The notes under the pieces: model-generated | What the model was told of the DNA's origin: nothing | The model's database searches: none | What the model saw: the letters and a program-made list of their open reading frames with translations, nothing else | Program-made: the position numbers and the translations under genes | Shown: positions 55,256 through 64,000 of the stretch, one piece after another | Layout of the letters: each line of letters begins with the position of its first letter | How positions within the stretch are numbered: position 1 is the first letter of the stretch | Source of the DNA: Sorex araneus | Lineage: Eukaryota > Chordata > Mammalia > Eulipotyphla > Soricidae | Assembly: GCF_027595985.1 (NCBI RefSeq) | Contig: NC_073306.1 | Coordinates: 104,065,484 to 104,129,483 of the forward strand | Direction: 5' to 3' | DNA: 64,000 nt

Positions 55256-55455
55256 AACACTGTAGCACTGTTCTCCTGTTGTTCATCAATTTGCTCGCGT
55301 GGGCACCAGTAACGTTTCCATTGTGAGACTTGTTATCACTGTTTTTGGCATATCGAATATGCCACGGGTAGCTTGCCAGGGTCTCTGAGAGGGACAGAGG
55401 AACTTGGGTCGGCCACATGCAAGGCCCTACCCACTATGCTATCACTGTAGTCCAA
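55256..55455 (-). mobile_element. SOR SINE, long form, internally shortened
   Basis: RTE-type tail complement and 'ggcatatcgaatatgccacg' are present. It is preceded by a (GAT)n tract at 55236-55254. Confidence 0.9.
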
Positions 55456-55484
55456 AGTTTTGTTTTGTTTATTTTTTTTGGGCA

Positions 55485-55617
55485 GGGGGGTCACACCTGG
55501 CGATGCTAAGACGTTCTTCCTGGCTCTGCAGTCAGGAGTTATTCCTGGCGGTGCTCTGGGAACCATATCGGATGCTGAGGATTGAGCCCTCCCCACCGTG
55601 TTATCACTCCGGCCCCC
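55485..55617 (-). mobile_element. SOR SINE, internally deleted
   Basis: Body well kept, head shortened. Confidence 0.85.
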
Positions 55618-55644
55618 TGATGATGATTATAATGATGATTTACT

Positions 55645-55812
55645 TGTTTTGGGCACATACCTAGTGGTGTTTAGGGCTAACTCTTGGCTCTGTGTTTAGG
55701 GATCACTCCTTGTGGGGCTTGGGGGACAACCAGGGGGTGCCGGAGATTGAACCCAGGTTTACCATATGCAAGGCAAGCACCCTACTCAACGTACTGTTGC
55801 CCTGCTCTGCCT
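55645..55812 (-). mobile_element. SOR SINE
   Basis: Diverged reverse complement. Confidence 0.75.
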
Positions 55813-55839
55813 CCCTCTCTTCCTTCCTTTTTTTTTTTT

Positions 55840-55988
55840 TTGTGGTGGGGGTACACCTAACAATGCTCAAGAGTTACTCCTGATTCTGTAGCAGAGCTTG
55901 GGGGACCATGTGAGATGCCGGGGATTAAACCAGGCTTGACTGCATGCAAGGTAAGTGCCCTATCTGCTGTACAATTGCTTCAGCCCCT
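55840..55988 (-). mobile_element. SOR SINE
   Basis: Diverged reverse complement. It is the fourth minus-strand copy in about 730 bp. Confidence 0.75.
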
Positions 55989-56239
55989 TATCTAGCAGCG
56001 TTTCTAAGACCAGACCTAGGTAGGTAAAGAACTAGGGGACACATGCATGATCTTATTATAATGAATGTTTAGCATGTCCTGATTATTACAAAAGCAGAGC
56101 TGTGAGAATATTCGCAGTCTTTTTCTTTTTTAATGTCATCAAAGCATTCAGAAACGTTTTACTGCAACATTTTATTTTAAGTTAAATCACTAGTGGGAAA
56201 TGAAGATCATTTGAGAGCTGTAAGAAAAAGGGAGACACA

Positions 56240-56421
56240 TTGGGGCTGGAGAGATAGCACAGCGGGTAGGGCGTTTGCCTTGCACGCGGCCGACCCGGGT
56301 TCGAATCCCAGCATCCCATATGGTCCCCCTGAGCACCGCCAGGGGTAATTCCTGAGTGCATGAGCCAGGAATGACCCCTGTGCATTGCCAGGTGTGACCC
56401 AAAAAGCAAAAAAAAAAAAAA
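56240..56421 (+). mobile_element. SOR SINE, short form, exact TSD; arm of an inverted pair
   Basis: Near-consensus. aaaaagggagacaca at 56225-56239 and 56422-56436. Confidence 0.95.
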
Positions 56422-56443
56422 AAAAAGGGAGACACAAATCTTT

Positions 56444-56625
56444 TTTTTTTTTTTTTTTTTTGGCTTTTTGGGTCACACCTGGCGATGCACAGGGGTTACT
56501 CCTGGCTCTGCACTCAGGAATCACCCCTGGCCATGCTCAGAGGACCATATGGGATGCTGGGATTTGAACCCGGGCCGGCCGCGTGCAAGGCAAACGCCCT
56601 ACTCGCTGTGCTATCTCTCCAGCCC
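56444..56625 (-). mobile_element. SOR SINE, young, exact TSD; other arm of the pair
   Basis: Near-identical to 51171-51350. caaatcttt at 56435-56443 and 56626-56634. It inserted just beyond the A tail of the preceding copy, in the opposite direction. Confidence 0.95.
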
Positions 56626-56707
56626 CAAATCTTTAAGACTCATCAACTTGAAGCAAGATGGTGCTGGTTCTCTGCAGCATTTCATGCTGTTTTAAAAATA
56701 CTGGGCC

Positions 56708-56895
56708 AGGGGCTGGAGCAATAGCATAGCGGGTAGGGCGTTTGCCTTGCACGAGGCCGACCCGGTTCGATTCCCAGCATCCCATATGGTCCCCTGAGCA
56801 CCGCCAAGAGTAATTGCTGAGTGCGTGAACCAGGAATAACCCCTGAGCATCGCCGGGTGTTACCCAAAAAGCAAAAAAAAAAAAAAAAAAACAAC
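56708..56895 (+). mobile_element. SOR SINE, short form
   Basis: Near-consensus with a long A tail. Third recent copy in this cluster. Confidence 0.93.
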
Positions 56896-57039
56896 TGGGC
56901 CAGAAAACTCAACAGAGTGAATTCAGGCTTTGCATACAGGAGCACCCCCAAGAATCTCCAATTGTGGACCCCAAACCAAAATAAACAAAAATAAAGTGAT
57001 ATAATTAACTATAATCACTGTGAAGATCAACTTATTTGT

Positions 57040-57185
57040 TTGTTTAGGCCACACCCAGTAGAGCTCAGGGGCTAGCCCAGGCTCACTGCTTTTTCACTGT
57101 TCCCGAGGTTCTCAGGACCACACTATGCCCATTGAACCCAGGGGCTCCTGTAAACAAAGCCTGCGCTCCACCTCTTGACCCATCT
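57040..57185 (-). mobile_element. SOR SINE, diverged
   Basis: 'aggccacacccagtagagct' and weak head. Confidence 0.55.
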
Positions 57186-57229
57186 TCTGTAAAGTGAAGT
57201 TTAGTAAATAGAAATATATTAAAGAGGTT

Positions 57230-57718
57230 ATTCAGTGAGTCAGAAAGAGAGGGACTAACATTGAAAGATTGCACTCATTTGTGGAATATAAAGTAACAGA
57301 ATGGGAGACTAACACCCAAGATTATTAAAGATAAGTACTGGGAGGATTACTCCACAGCTTAGAAGCTGGCCTCACATACTGGGGGAAAAGGTAGTTTAGT
57401 TCGAGAAGGGATCACCAAGCAAATGGTGTTAGGAGGATCGGTTTGGGATGGGAGACACACCCTGAAAGCAGAATAGACTGAACATGATGGCCATTTAATG
57501 CCTCTATTGAAAACCACAATATCCAAAAGGAGAGAGAGAGCAAAAGGGAATGTCCTGCCACAGAGGCGGGGTGGGGGTGGTGGGAGGGATGCTGGGACCA
57601 TTGGTGGTGGAAAATGGGCACTGGTGGAGGGATGGATACTCCACCATTGTATGACTGAAATGCAAGCATGGAAGTTTATAAGTCTGTAACTGTACCTCAC
57701 GGTGATTCACTAATAAAA
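57230..57718 (+). mobile_element. L1 3' UTR fragment
   Basis: Starts in the conserved 'gaaagattgcactcatttgt' region and runs to 'ggtgattcactaataaaa'. Confidence 0.88.
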
Positions 57719-57887
57719 AAAAGGTTTGTTTTTTTTTTTTTTTAAAAAAGAAGTTATTCAGAATCATACTGAGAAACTTAGGATCAGGAGACCAACATTA
57801 ATTTTTTATTTTCTGTGTGACTGGGCCCTACTTCAGAATTTTGCTTCATTTTTGGGGGGTAAATTATATACCTAGAAATAATAGATA

Positions 57888-58060
57888 AGGGCTAGAGAGA
57901 TACTATAGCAGATAAGCAAGAGATAATACAGCCTTGCATGCAACATGTGCCTGAACCCCACCAGGAGTGATCACTGAGTAGAGTCAGGAGAAAGTCCTGA
58001 AAACCACTAGGTGTACCCCCAAAACCAAAACAAAAACCAAAACCAAAAGATATGTATAGT
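57888..58060 (+). mobile_element. SOR SINE, diverged
   Basis: Head 'aagggctagagagatactat' and CCAAAA tail. Confidence 0.65.
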
Positions 58061-58948
58061 GAAAGAGATATTTCTTTAGACAATAGATTTTTGCCCCATA
58101 TTACTCTTGTGCATACACAAATATGTAAATTTGGTGAAAGAAATTGGTTAAGGTTTACCAGAACACTGTAACTATCATGACAGCCATTCAGCTGACAGCA
58201 ATTGTGAGATCACTTTATCTCAAAGATGATAAAATAGAAAAAATTACAACTGTAAGCACCCACACACTTACTGCACTAGTCAGATAGTGAACAATTCTCC
58301 CACTGTTGTAACCCTTTGTGTATACCTCTGTTATGCCTGTATGTACCTTCCCAGGACATGTGTGAATCACCCACCACAACCATCTTAACACCCACTGAAA
58401 AACGTGGTGGTGATTCAGGCATGACCACGCCAGCTTTTTGTCCTGGGCTCTTGCTTGCTACTCTTGACATCCTGCATTAATTGGTCTTAACAAGTGGTTA
58501 CTGCCAGGCACTCACAATGCCATTATCATTGCTGCTCCCCCTGTTGATTGCCTCTGTAGGCCCTGTAGATTGTGTGAATTAAGAGATCACGTTAGTGCTA
58601 AAACAGAGCAGGTACAGCAGGCATCCAGACACCCCCGATCTTCAGAGGGTGGGTTGTACTGATAGCTAGGGATTGTGACAAGGTTCCTGGTGCCTACCTA
58701 ACCTCAATTCCCTCCTTCTTGGACCTTTTGTGGTGAGTGGAGAGGAAAATCAGAGACTGAGAACACAAAGCCAAACACTAGAGGGTCAGCTCCCTTCTTT
58801 TCCTGAAGTGGGGTCTTAAGGTCATAAATCTAATCTTCCTCTTTACTGCATCTCTTTCAAATCCCCTTCATGTTTTTCTTGAAGTAGTGTAGAACTAGTG
58901 AAACCACTTAAAAAAAAAAAAGGTCTGGGAATCAATTCCCTCACTTTA
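58061..58948. other. Unique sequence, nothing recognised
   Basis: No SINE or gene is clear in nearly 900 bp. It could hold distal NRBF2 regulatory sequence, but nothing in it proves this. Confidence 0.4.
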
Positions 58949-58954
58949 TTTATT

Positions 58955-59115
58955 TATTTATTTATTGTTTTTTGCACCACACCCACTGATGCTCAGGGAT
59001 TACTTTTGGCTCTGCCTCAGGAATCGCTTCTGGCAGTGCTCCAGGGCTCATATAGGATGCTAGGGATGGAGCCAAGGTCAGTCATGTGCCCACTATACCA
59101 TCTCTCAGGTCCCAA
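58955..59115 (-). mobile_element. SOR SINE, diverged
   Basis: 'ttttgcaccacacccactga' to 'ccatctctcaggtccc'. Confidence 0.7.
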
Positions 59116-59401
59116 GGGAAAACAGTTTCACAACATCTCTGATGAAAGAGATGTCCTATCTCTTTGTTATTTTGTATATTTATCATTGCACTTTTTCCCC
59201 TGTGTTTTTTGGGCAACACTCTGTGGGTGTCCAAGGGGCTACTCCCCCCATGGTGCTAAGGGGAGAGAAGCAGGGCCTCCTGCTTATCATAGTCATCTGA
59301 CGCAAACTCGCGAACCGGACCACAAATTAGACTTGGCGATTTACCATCTAAGTAATTAAAAAAAAAAAAGTCTGCTGAAGGGGAGAGCGCATTTAATCCG
59401 A

Positions 59402-59460
59402 CTTGTTTATTTCCTTGGGGGTGGGGGTGGGGTGGCTTGTTTATTTCCTTGGGGTGGGGG
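59402..59460. repeat. Tandem duplication, 34-bp unit
   Basis: cttgtttatttccttgggg occurs at 59402-59420 and 59436-59454 with a G-rich spacer, just upstream of the CpG island. Confidence 0.85.
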
Positions 59461-59807
59461 AAGGGCGCCGTCCAGAATCCGGTTCGGCTAGCTCCAGTTT
59501 TCCTTTTTGCAAACATCCCAGCAGGTCCGAGAAGGAAGGTGGGGCTGGGCGAGCAAGCCAGGGTGAGCTTCAGGGAGCGCCTCTGGCAGAGGCGAGGCAG
59601 GGGGAGAGGCCCCGGCAGGAGCCCGCCGTCCTTCTCCAGTCTCCCAGGCGGGCGGGTCCGCTGCTCCCCGGGGTCACGGGAGCCCCGAGGGCGGCCCCGA
59701 CGCCCAGGCCGCGGGGGAGCTTCGCGCGCACGCCGGCGGCAGGTCGCGGGGCGCCGGGTCTTCCCCGGCCCCGCCCCGCGCCCGTCCCACCTGGAAGCCG
59801 CCGCGTG

Positions 59808-59865
59808 TGACGTCATGACGCGTGCGCAGCCGCGGCGCGGCGCCCGAGGAGGAAGTGGTGTGGTT
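59808..59865 (+). promoter_or_regulatory. Core promoter motifs of NRBF2
   Basis: A perfect palindromic CRE, TGACGTCA, lies at 59808-59815 (CREB/ATF type). An NRF1-like 'gcgtgcgcag' begins at 59820 and an ETS-like 'gaggaagtgg' lies near 59848-59858. There is no TATA box. The layout is typical of a housekeeping CpG promoter. Transcription start is inferred to lie within roughly 59830-59940. Confidence 0.6.
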
Positions 59866-60005
59866 GTTGCTCTCGGCGCGCCCGCCGCTGCTTCCCGGGG
59901 CGCTGAGACGGGCCGCCGTGAGCCCCGGCGCCGCGCTCCTGCAGCCCGTCAGCTCCATGTGCCCCGGCGCCGCCGCGCCCCTTCCGGAGGCCTGCCCCGG
60001 GGTCT

Positions 60006-60035
60006 ATGGAAGTGATGGAAGGACCCCTCAACCTG
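60006..60035 (+). CDS. NRBF2: NRBF2 coding exon 1 (partial gene)
   Basis: The ATG at 60006 opens MEVMEGPLNL, identical to the start of mammalian nuclear receptor binding factor 2, and is followed at once by the donor GTGAGT at 60036. NRBF2 is a subunit of the autophagy class III PI3-kinase complex (VPS34-VPS15-Beclin 1-ATG14). Its N-terminal MIT domain, encoded by later exons, contacts ATG14, and a C-terminal coiled coil dimerises it. No later exon is seen before 64000, so the gene continues downstream. The ATG at 60006 has T at -3 and G at +4, a modest context. The fourth codon is an ATG with G at -3 and +4, a stronger one. Identification rests on ten residues plus splice site, promoter and gene-desert context. 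Confidence 0.85.
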
Positions 60036-61024
60036 GTGAGTGGCCCACCGCGGGCGGGCGTCCGCCGCCGGACGGCTTTGCCTGCGGAGTCGCCGCGCGT
60101 CTTCCGCGCGCCGCCGGGCCCGTCCGGGGCCCGGGACGAGTGGGGCGGGGGTGGGCCGAAACAGTCGGGGGGTCGCGGGGCGGGGGTGGCGCGCCTGGGC
60201 CGGCGTGGGCCCCCGCCAGGGCTCGGGGCTGCTTGCTGCAGACTGCGACTCCGGAGCAGCCCCCCGAGCCCCCCCGCACCCCCAGTTGCAGAGCCGCGGG
60301 CGAGGGGCGCCCTCCGGCCGGGGTGGAGGAAGTGCCTCCCCGCGCCACGTCGCCACCTTCCGCCCGGGGGCAGCGAGCCGGGGTGTCACGCCCGGAGGCC
60401 GGGCCGGGGTCCGGACCCCGTCGCCCTTCGCCCCCTTCCCTCGCTCCCGCGCCGGCGCCGTCGAGGCGAAGTCTCCCTTTCTCCCCGAAGTTCCGGGCGC
60501 GCGGGGGACCCGCGGCTCCCCCTCTCTTTCCGCGCCCGTTCGCGGCCCGCGGGGGAAAACTTGGGCTTCAGGCGTTGCAGCGACGGAGCGGCGCGCCCGT
60601 TAGGTGTCGAGGCCTTTCGGGGCGGGGGGGGACACCCGTGCAGAAGCAGAGACGCGCCCGCCGGAGCGCTTCCACCGGGAGACCCCCCTGGTGGGGGGGG
60701 CGGAGGTCAGACGACCGAGAGGCCTTGGACGTTCTTTCTTGTTTTTAATTCGGGGGCGGGGGCCAGCCCACGGCCCGGCTCCGCTTCCCCAGCCGCCCAG
60801 GCGGGAACTTGGAGGAAGGGGGCTCGCACGGGTTGTTGCAGCTCCGTGGTGTTGGGGGGCGGGATGGCAAGGAGGGGGCTGGCTGCGGAAGAAAGTCGGC
60901 TGCACCCTTAGCCTCTCGGCTTGGAACTCGGGCCGCCGGTGCGGTTCGGAAGCGTCCGGGCAGGGTTCATGAAACCGGTCCACTTGGAAGCGGGAGAGCC
61001 TGGGTCCGGAGGGAGCTTCAGCAG

Positions 61025-61090
61025 CCGGACGACTTCGTTTTGAATTCTGCTGTTGGCACCGAATAGCTGCGTGACCTTGGGCCACTCTTG
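61025..61090 (+). mobile_element. MIR core remnant
   Basis: 'ttttgaattctgctgttggc' followed by 'agctgcgtgaccttgggcca' is the conserved MIR core. Confidence 0.7.
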
Positions 61091-61329
61091 CGTGCCCGTC
61101 GGTGTGGTTGCGGGTGGGTGGGAGGATGGAAGGAGTAAAGTGAGTGGATCCCCAGGGGTGCAGCTGGACGCAGTATTGGAACACAAGCCGGGGTTCACCC
61201 CAGGTACGGCAAAGAAAAGTCATTGGATGTAAAAAGTATTATTAGTATCTAAACGATACTGGTAGTATCTGTTCTATATAGCACGGTGTAGGAGTTCATT
61301 TGAAACAAGCCATGCACCTTTAATTTGGG

Positions 61330-61485
61330 TTCGGGGGTAGGGGTGAGACTTGGGCCATGCCTTTCGGTGCTAGGGGCCGGGTAAGGGTGGGAGTGGGGGG
61401 CAACTACTTCCAGTGAGGTGGTGCCAGGGATAATACTGGGGCCTCTGGCATCTAAAACCTGTACACTAGCTCTTGGGTCTCTCTT
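61330..61485 (-). mobile_element. SOR SINE, old
   Basis: 'gacttgggccatgcctttcg' and later body are weakly readable. Confidence 0.45.
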
Positions 61486-61774
61486 TCTGGCACCTTCATT
61501 AATTTCAAGTCTCACTTGTGAAATGAAGGTTTGGACTTGATTGAGTCCGAAAAGATTCTAGAACCTAAAACTGTGATTCCTAAATGATTGGCTATAGGTT
61601 AGTTGCTCTGATTAGTCCCCTGTCCCATCTTCCTCTGTCCCTGTAACGAATGTTCCCCTTCCCCCAGTTTATCAGTTAAACCCTGCCCTCATTGGAAAGA
61701 GTTGGTTACACTGAAGAATTAAACTAAATCTGTGTATTTTTTAAAAATATGGAAACTGGGATTTTCTTGTTTTT

Positions 61775-61944
61775 GCTTTTTTTGGGGGATCACACACGGC
61801 GATGCACAAGGGTCACTCCTGGCTCTGCACTCATTAATTACCCCTGGGAGTGCTCAGGGTACCATATGGGATGCTGGGAATCGAACCCGGGTCGCCGCGT
61901 GCAAGGCAAATGCCCTACCCGTTGTGCTGTCACTCCAGCTCCCA
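61775..61944 (-). mobile_element. SOR SINE, short form, exact TSD
   Basis: Near-consensus. ggattttcttgttttt at 61759-61774 and 61945-61960. Confidence 0.95.
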
Positions 61945-61960
61945 GGATTTTCTTGTTTTT

Positions 61961-62722
61961 AAGAGATATTTAAGAGATAGAGCTTGCAGATAAAACATGA
62001 CAATACTGAAACTTCACAGGGCTGTTTTTGAGAATAATTAGAAGTTTACTCTGCGCTTCAAAGTTCAAGTGTCCTTGCAAAATAACCATGGGATCAATTG
62101 CAGTTAGCTTCACTTTGACAATCAGTGTAACCCTGCCAAATACCCCACTACTCTGAGTGGCGCAGGAAGAAAATTCAGATCTAGGGAACTGCATTACAGC
62201 AGAAACACCAGTTTAGGAAAAAATTGCTTAAAAAGTGCAGTACCAGTTGAGAGAATTTTGAAGTCTTGTGAAGATGAAGCAGTGAAGCATAAATCCATTA
62301 TCTTGTCATGAGATTTAGGCGGGCAAGTATCAGAAATTTGGCATATTGAGTTAAGTCATTTTAGATGGGAAGAATTGTCTTCTGGCCTAGAATATAACTA
62401 TGGGCCAGACATTAACATTTACTTGAACAATTTAGTTTGTTTTCACTCAGTTTTAGGAGAGTGGGTTTTTTAGTAAAAGACTATATCTTCTATGGTTGTC
62501 CAGCTTTACCATTCAACCACACCCCTCACAAGCGTTTCCTAGTGACGTTTATGGTTAGTATAAGATCATTGTACTTTGTTTCTAGAACTAAATCATATCT
62601 TTAGAATATCTTTAAAATTTCCAAAGAACTGCATGCCAGTTTTACAGATAAATAAGCAAAGGCTAGAGAAATTACTTAGATTAGTGACTCGGGATCACCA
62701 CGGTTAATGGGTATTTAGATGG
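61961..62722. other. Intronic unique sequence
   Basis: No exon or repeat identified. Confidence 0.45.
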
Positions 62723-62724
62723 CG

Positions 62725-62872
62725 TGAGGAGGCTTGGGGCCACACCAGGCAGTACTCAGGGCTTACTTATGGTAGACTCCGGGACCACATGGGGTGTCAG
62801 GGAGTGAAACCTGGGTTGGCTGTGAGCAGGGCTAGAGCCTTATCCACTGTACTATCCCTCCAGCCCTAGATT
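62725..62872 (-). mobile_element. SOR SINE
   Basis: Reverse complement ending 'ctatccctccagccc'. Confidence 0.75.
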
Positions 62873-63048
62873 TTTTTTTTTTTGTCTTATGGGCCATATC
62901 CAGCTGCTCTGGGCTTTCTCCGGGGCTCCGCTCATGGATCGTTTCTGGTGGTGCTGGGAGCCATATGTGGTGCTGGGGATCAAACTCTGGGTTGGCCTTG
63001 TGCAAGGCAAGTGCCTTACCCATTGTACTGCCTTGCCATTCCCATTCC
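62873..63048 (-). mobile_element. SOR SINE, diverged
   Basis: T tract, 'gggccatatccagctgctct' and body. Confidence 0.7.
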
Positions 63049-63208
63049 GATACCATTTTTCAGCAGTGTTTCTACTTTAATATACTCATTTTATTTCAAT
63101 GAAATGAGACATTTCATTAGTAATGTTTATTACCTATATAGAACTCTAGGCTTCCCGTCAGCATTTTGTGCTTTTGCTCTATTTCACATTTTTTCAAATG
63201 TTGCTTTT

Positions 63209-63380
63209 GGGGCCAGAGAGATGGTACAGTGGGTAGGGTGTTTGCTTAGCATGCGGCCAACCTGGGTTCAGTTCCAAGCACCATGTATGGACCCCCATCT
63301 CTCCAAGAATGATCCTGAGCACAGAACCAGGAGTAAGCCCTTGGCACTGCCAGGTGTGTCTCAAAAACAAACTAAAAAAT
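63209..63380 (+). mobile_element. SOR SINE
   Basis: Head 'ggggccagagagatggtaca' through A-rich tail. Confidence 0.85.
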
Positions 63381-63574
63381 CGTTATGCAAGGGAGTCTAA
63401 CAAGATTTGCTGGGATCTAATAGGACTACCGTTGGCAGTGCCAGATTGAGACCAGGCTGTGCTGGTAAATCAGCCTGACAATTTTCAAGGTAAATCTGTT
63501 CTCAAAGTAGGCTGAGCTTACTGAAAACACTTCAGAGGAAGGTGGTAGAACAATAAGCACTATCCAATAATTGC

Positions 63575-63740
63575 TAGTGCTGAACTTGGCATCAGGCACT
63601 TTACATGTATTATTTATTTTGTTTTGTTAGCTGTAAGAGCTCTCCCATTTTAGGGGTGAAGATAGTGGTGTCGGTGAAGATAGGGGTATAGATTAAGTGG
63701 TGATAGTTGGATCTGAAAGCAAGATTCTAAATATTGAACT
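63575..63740 (-). mobile_element. MIR SINE, ancient
   Basis: 'ggcatcaggcactttacatg', 'ctcccattttaggggtgaag' and 'tggatctgaaagcaag' follow the reverse-complement MIR order. Confidence 0.6.
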
Positions 63741-63817
63741 CATGGACCCTTATTAGCAACAGACTTTAGCAGTAAAGCCATTGCCAGGCTCCTACTGTGT
63801 GATTTAAATTTATTTTT

Positions 63818-64000
63818 TTTAATATCTTTATTTTATCGGATCACCTTGAGAAATACATTTACAAAATTGTCATGATTGGGGTTCAGTCATACAATGTTCC
63901 ACACCTGTCCCTTCACCAGTGTATATTTCCTACCACCAATGTCCCCCCCAGCCACCCTCCCCACCCTTATCTGCCTATATGTTTAGTTAAAAAAATGCAA
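63818..64000 (-). mobile_element. L1 3' UTR fragment, cut by window end
   Basis: 'atcggatcaccttgagaaat', 'catgattggggttcagtcat' and 'ccaccaatgtccccccc' match the other minus-strand L1 ends. Confidence 0.8.

Larger units (their letters stand above)
59460..61080. promoter_or_regulatory. CpG island at the NRBF2 5' end
   Basis: G+C and CpG density rise sharply near 59460 and fall after about 61080. The island contains the NRBF2 promoter, exon 1 and the first kilobase of intron 1. Long frames on both strands inside it, up to 308 codons, come from the scarcity of stop codons in GC-rich DNA. Confidence 0.9.
60036..64000 (+). other. NRBF2: NRBF2 intron 1 (incomplete)
   Basis: It starts with a consensus donor. 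It holds the downstream CpG island, a MIR remnant (61025-61090) and several SINEs. The acceptor and exon 2 lie beyond the window. Confidence 0.8.

Noticed and set aside
59256-60972. Frames of up to 308 codons on both strands in the CpG island
   Set aside because: GC-rich DNA has few stops. None shows a recognisable domain, and they overlap the NRBF2 promoter, exon 1 and intron.
60036-64000. NRBF2 exon 2
   Set aside because: I looked for sequence encoding the continuation (AHQQSRRADRLL) after an acceptor and found none. It should lie beyond the window.

Overview
This window is mammalian nuclear DNA, almost certainly from a shrew (Soricidae, probably Sorex). The main evidence is the dense load of one tRNA-derived SINE (the shrew SOR type), together with L1 3' ends and two fragments of an RTE-clade LINE. 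Nothing bacterial, plasmid or phage is present.

Only one functional gene is supported, and only in part. The first coding exon of NRBF2 (autophagy PI3-kinase complex subunit) lies at 60006-60035 on the + strand, inside a CpG island spanning about 59460-61080. Its promoter has a perfect CRE at 59808-59815, and a canonical splice donor follows the exon. The rest of the window to 64000 is intron 1. The 59 kb upstream is gene-poor, which fits the gene desert upstream of NRBF2 in other mammals (ADO/EGR2 lie farther away in human).

That desert holds retrocopies. A full-length PTGES3 (p23) retrocopy with an intact 160-codon frame lies at 36261-38061 and sits in a Tigger DNA transposon remnant. A broken PRAME-family retrocopy lies at about 15150-16720 (- strand) and is split by a SINE. 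A decayed RPL26 retrocopy lies at 20597-20999 (- strand).

The rest is a layered record of retrotransposition: SOR SINEs of a short A-tailed form and a long form whose 3' end matches the RTE LINE; L1 3' fragments on both strands; two composite retroposons with CpG-rich heads and L1 tails (19169-20281 and 23819-24466); a solo ERV LTR (about 47225-48420); and old MIR and tRNA-Ala-like SINEs. Target-site duplications (TSDs) define many of these insertions to the base. Most open frames in the window are SINE, microsatellite or CpG-island artefacts.

The best candidate for an interesting system is the coexistence of two SINE mobilisation routes: an A-tail served by L1, and an RTE-derived tail served by a nematode-like RTE LINE. 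It is supported by a 38-bp insertion, made only of that RTE tail, flanked by a perfect 10-bp TSD (49233-49290).
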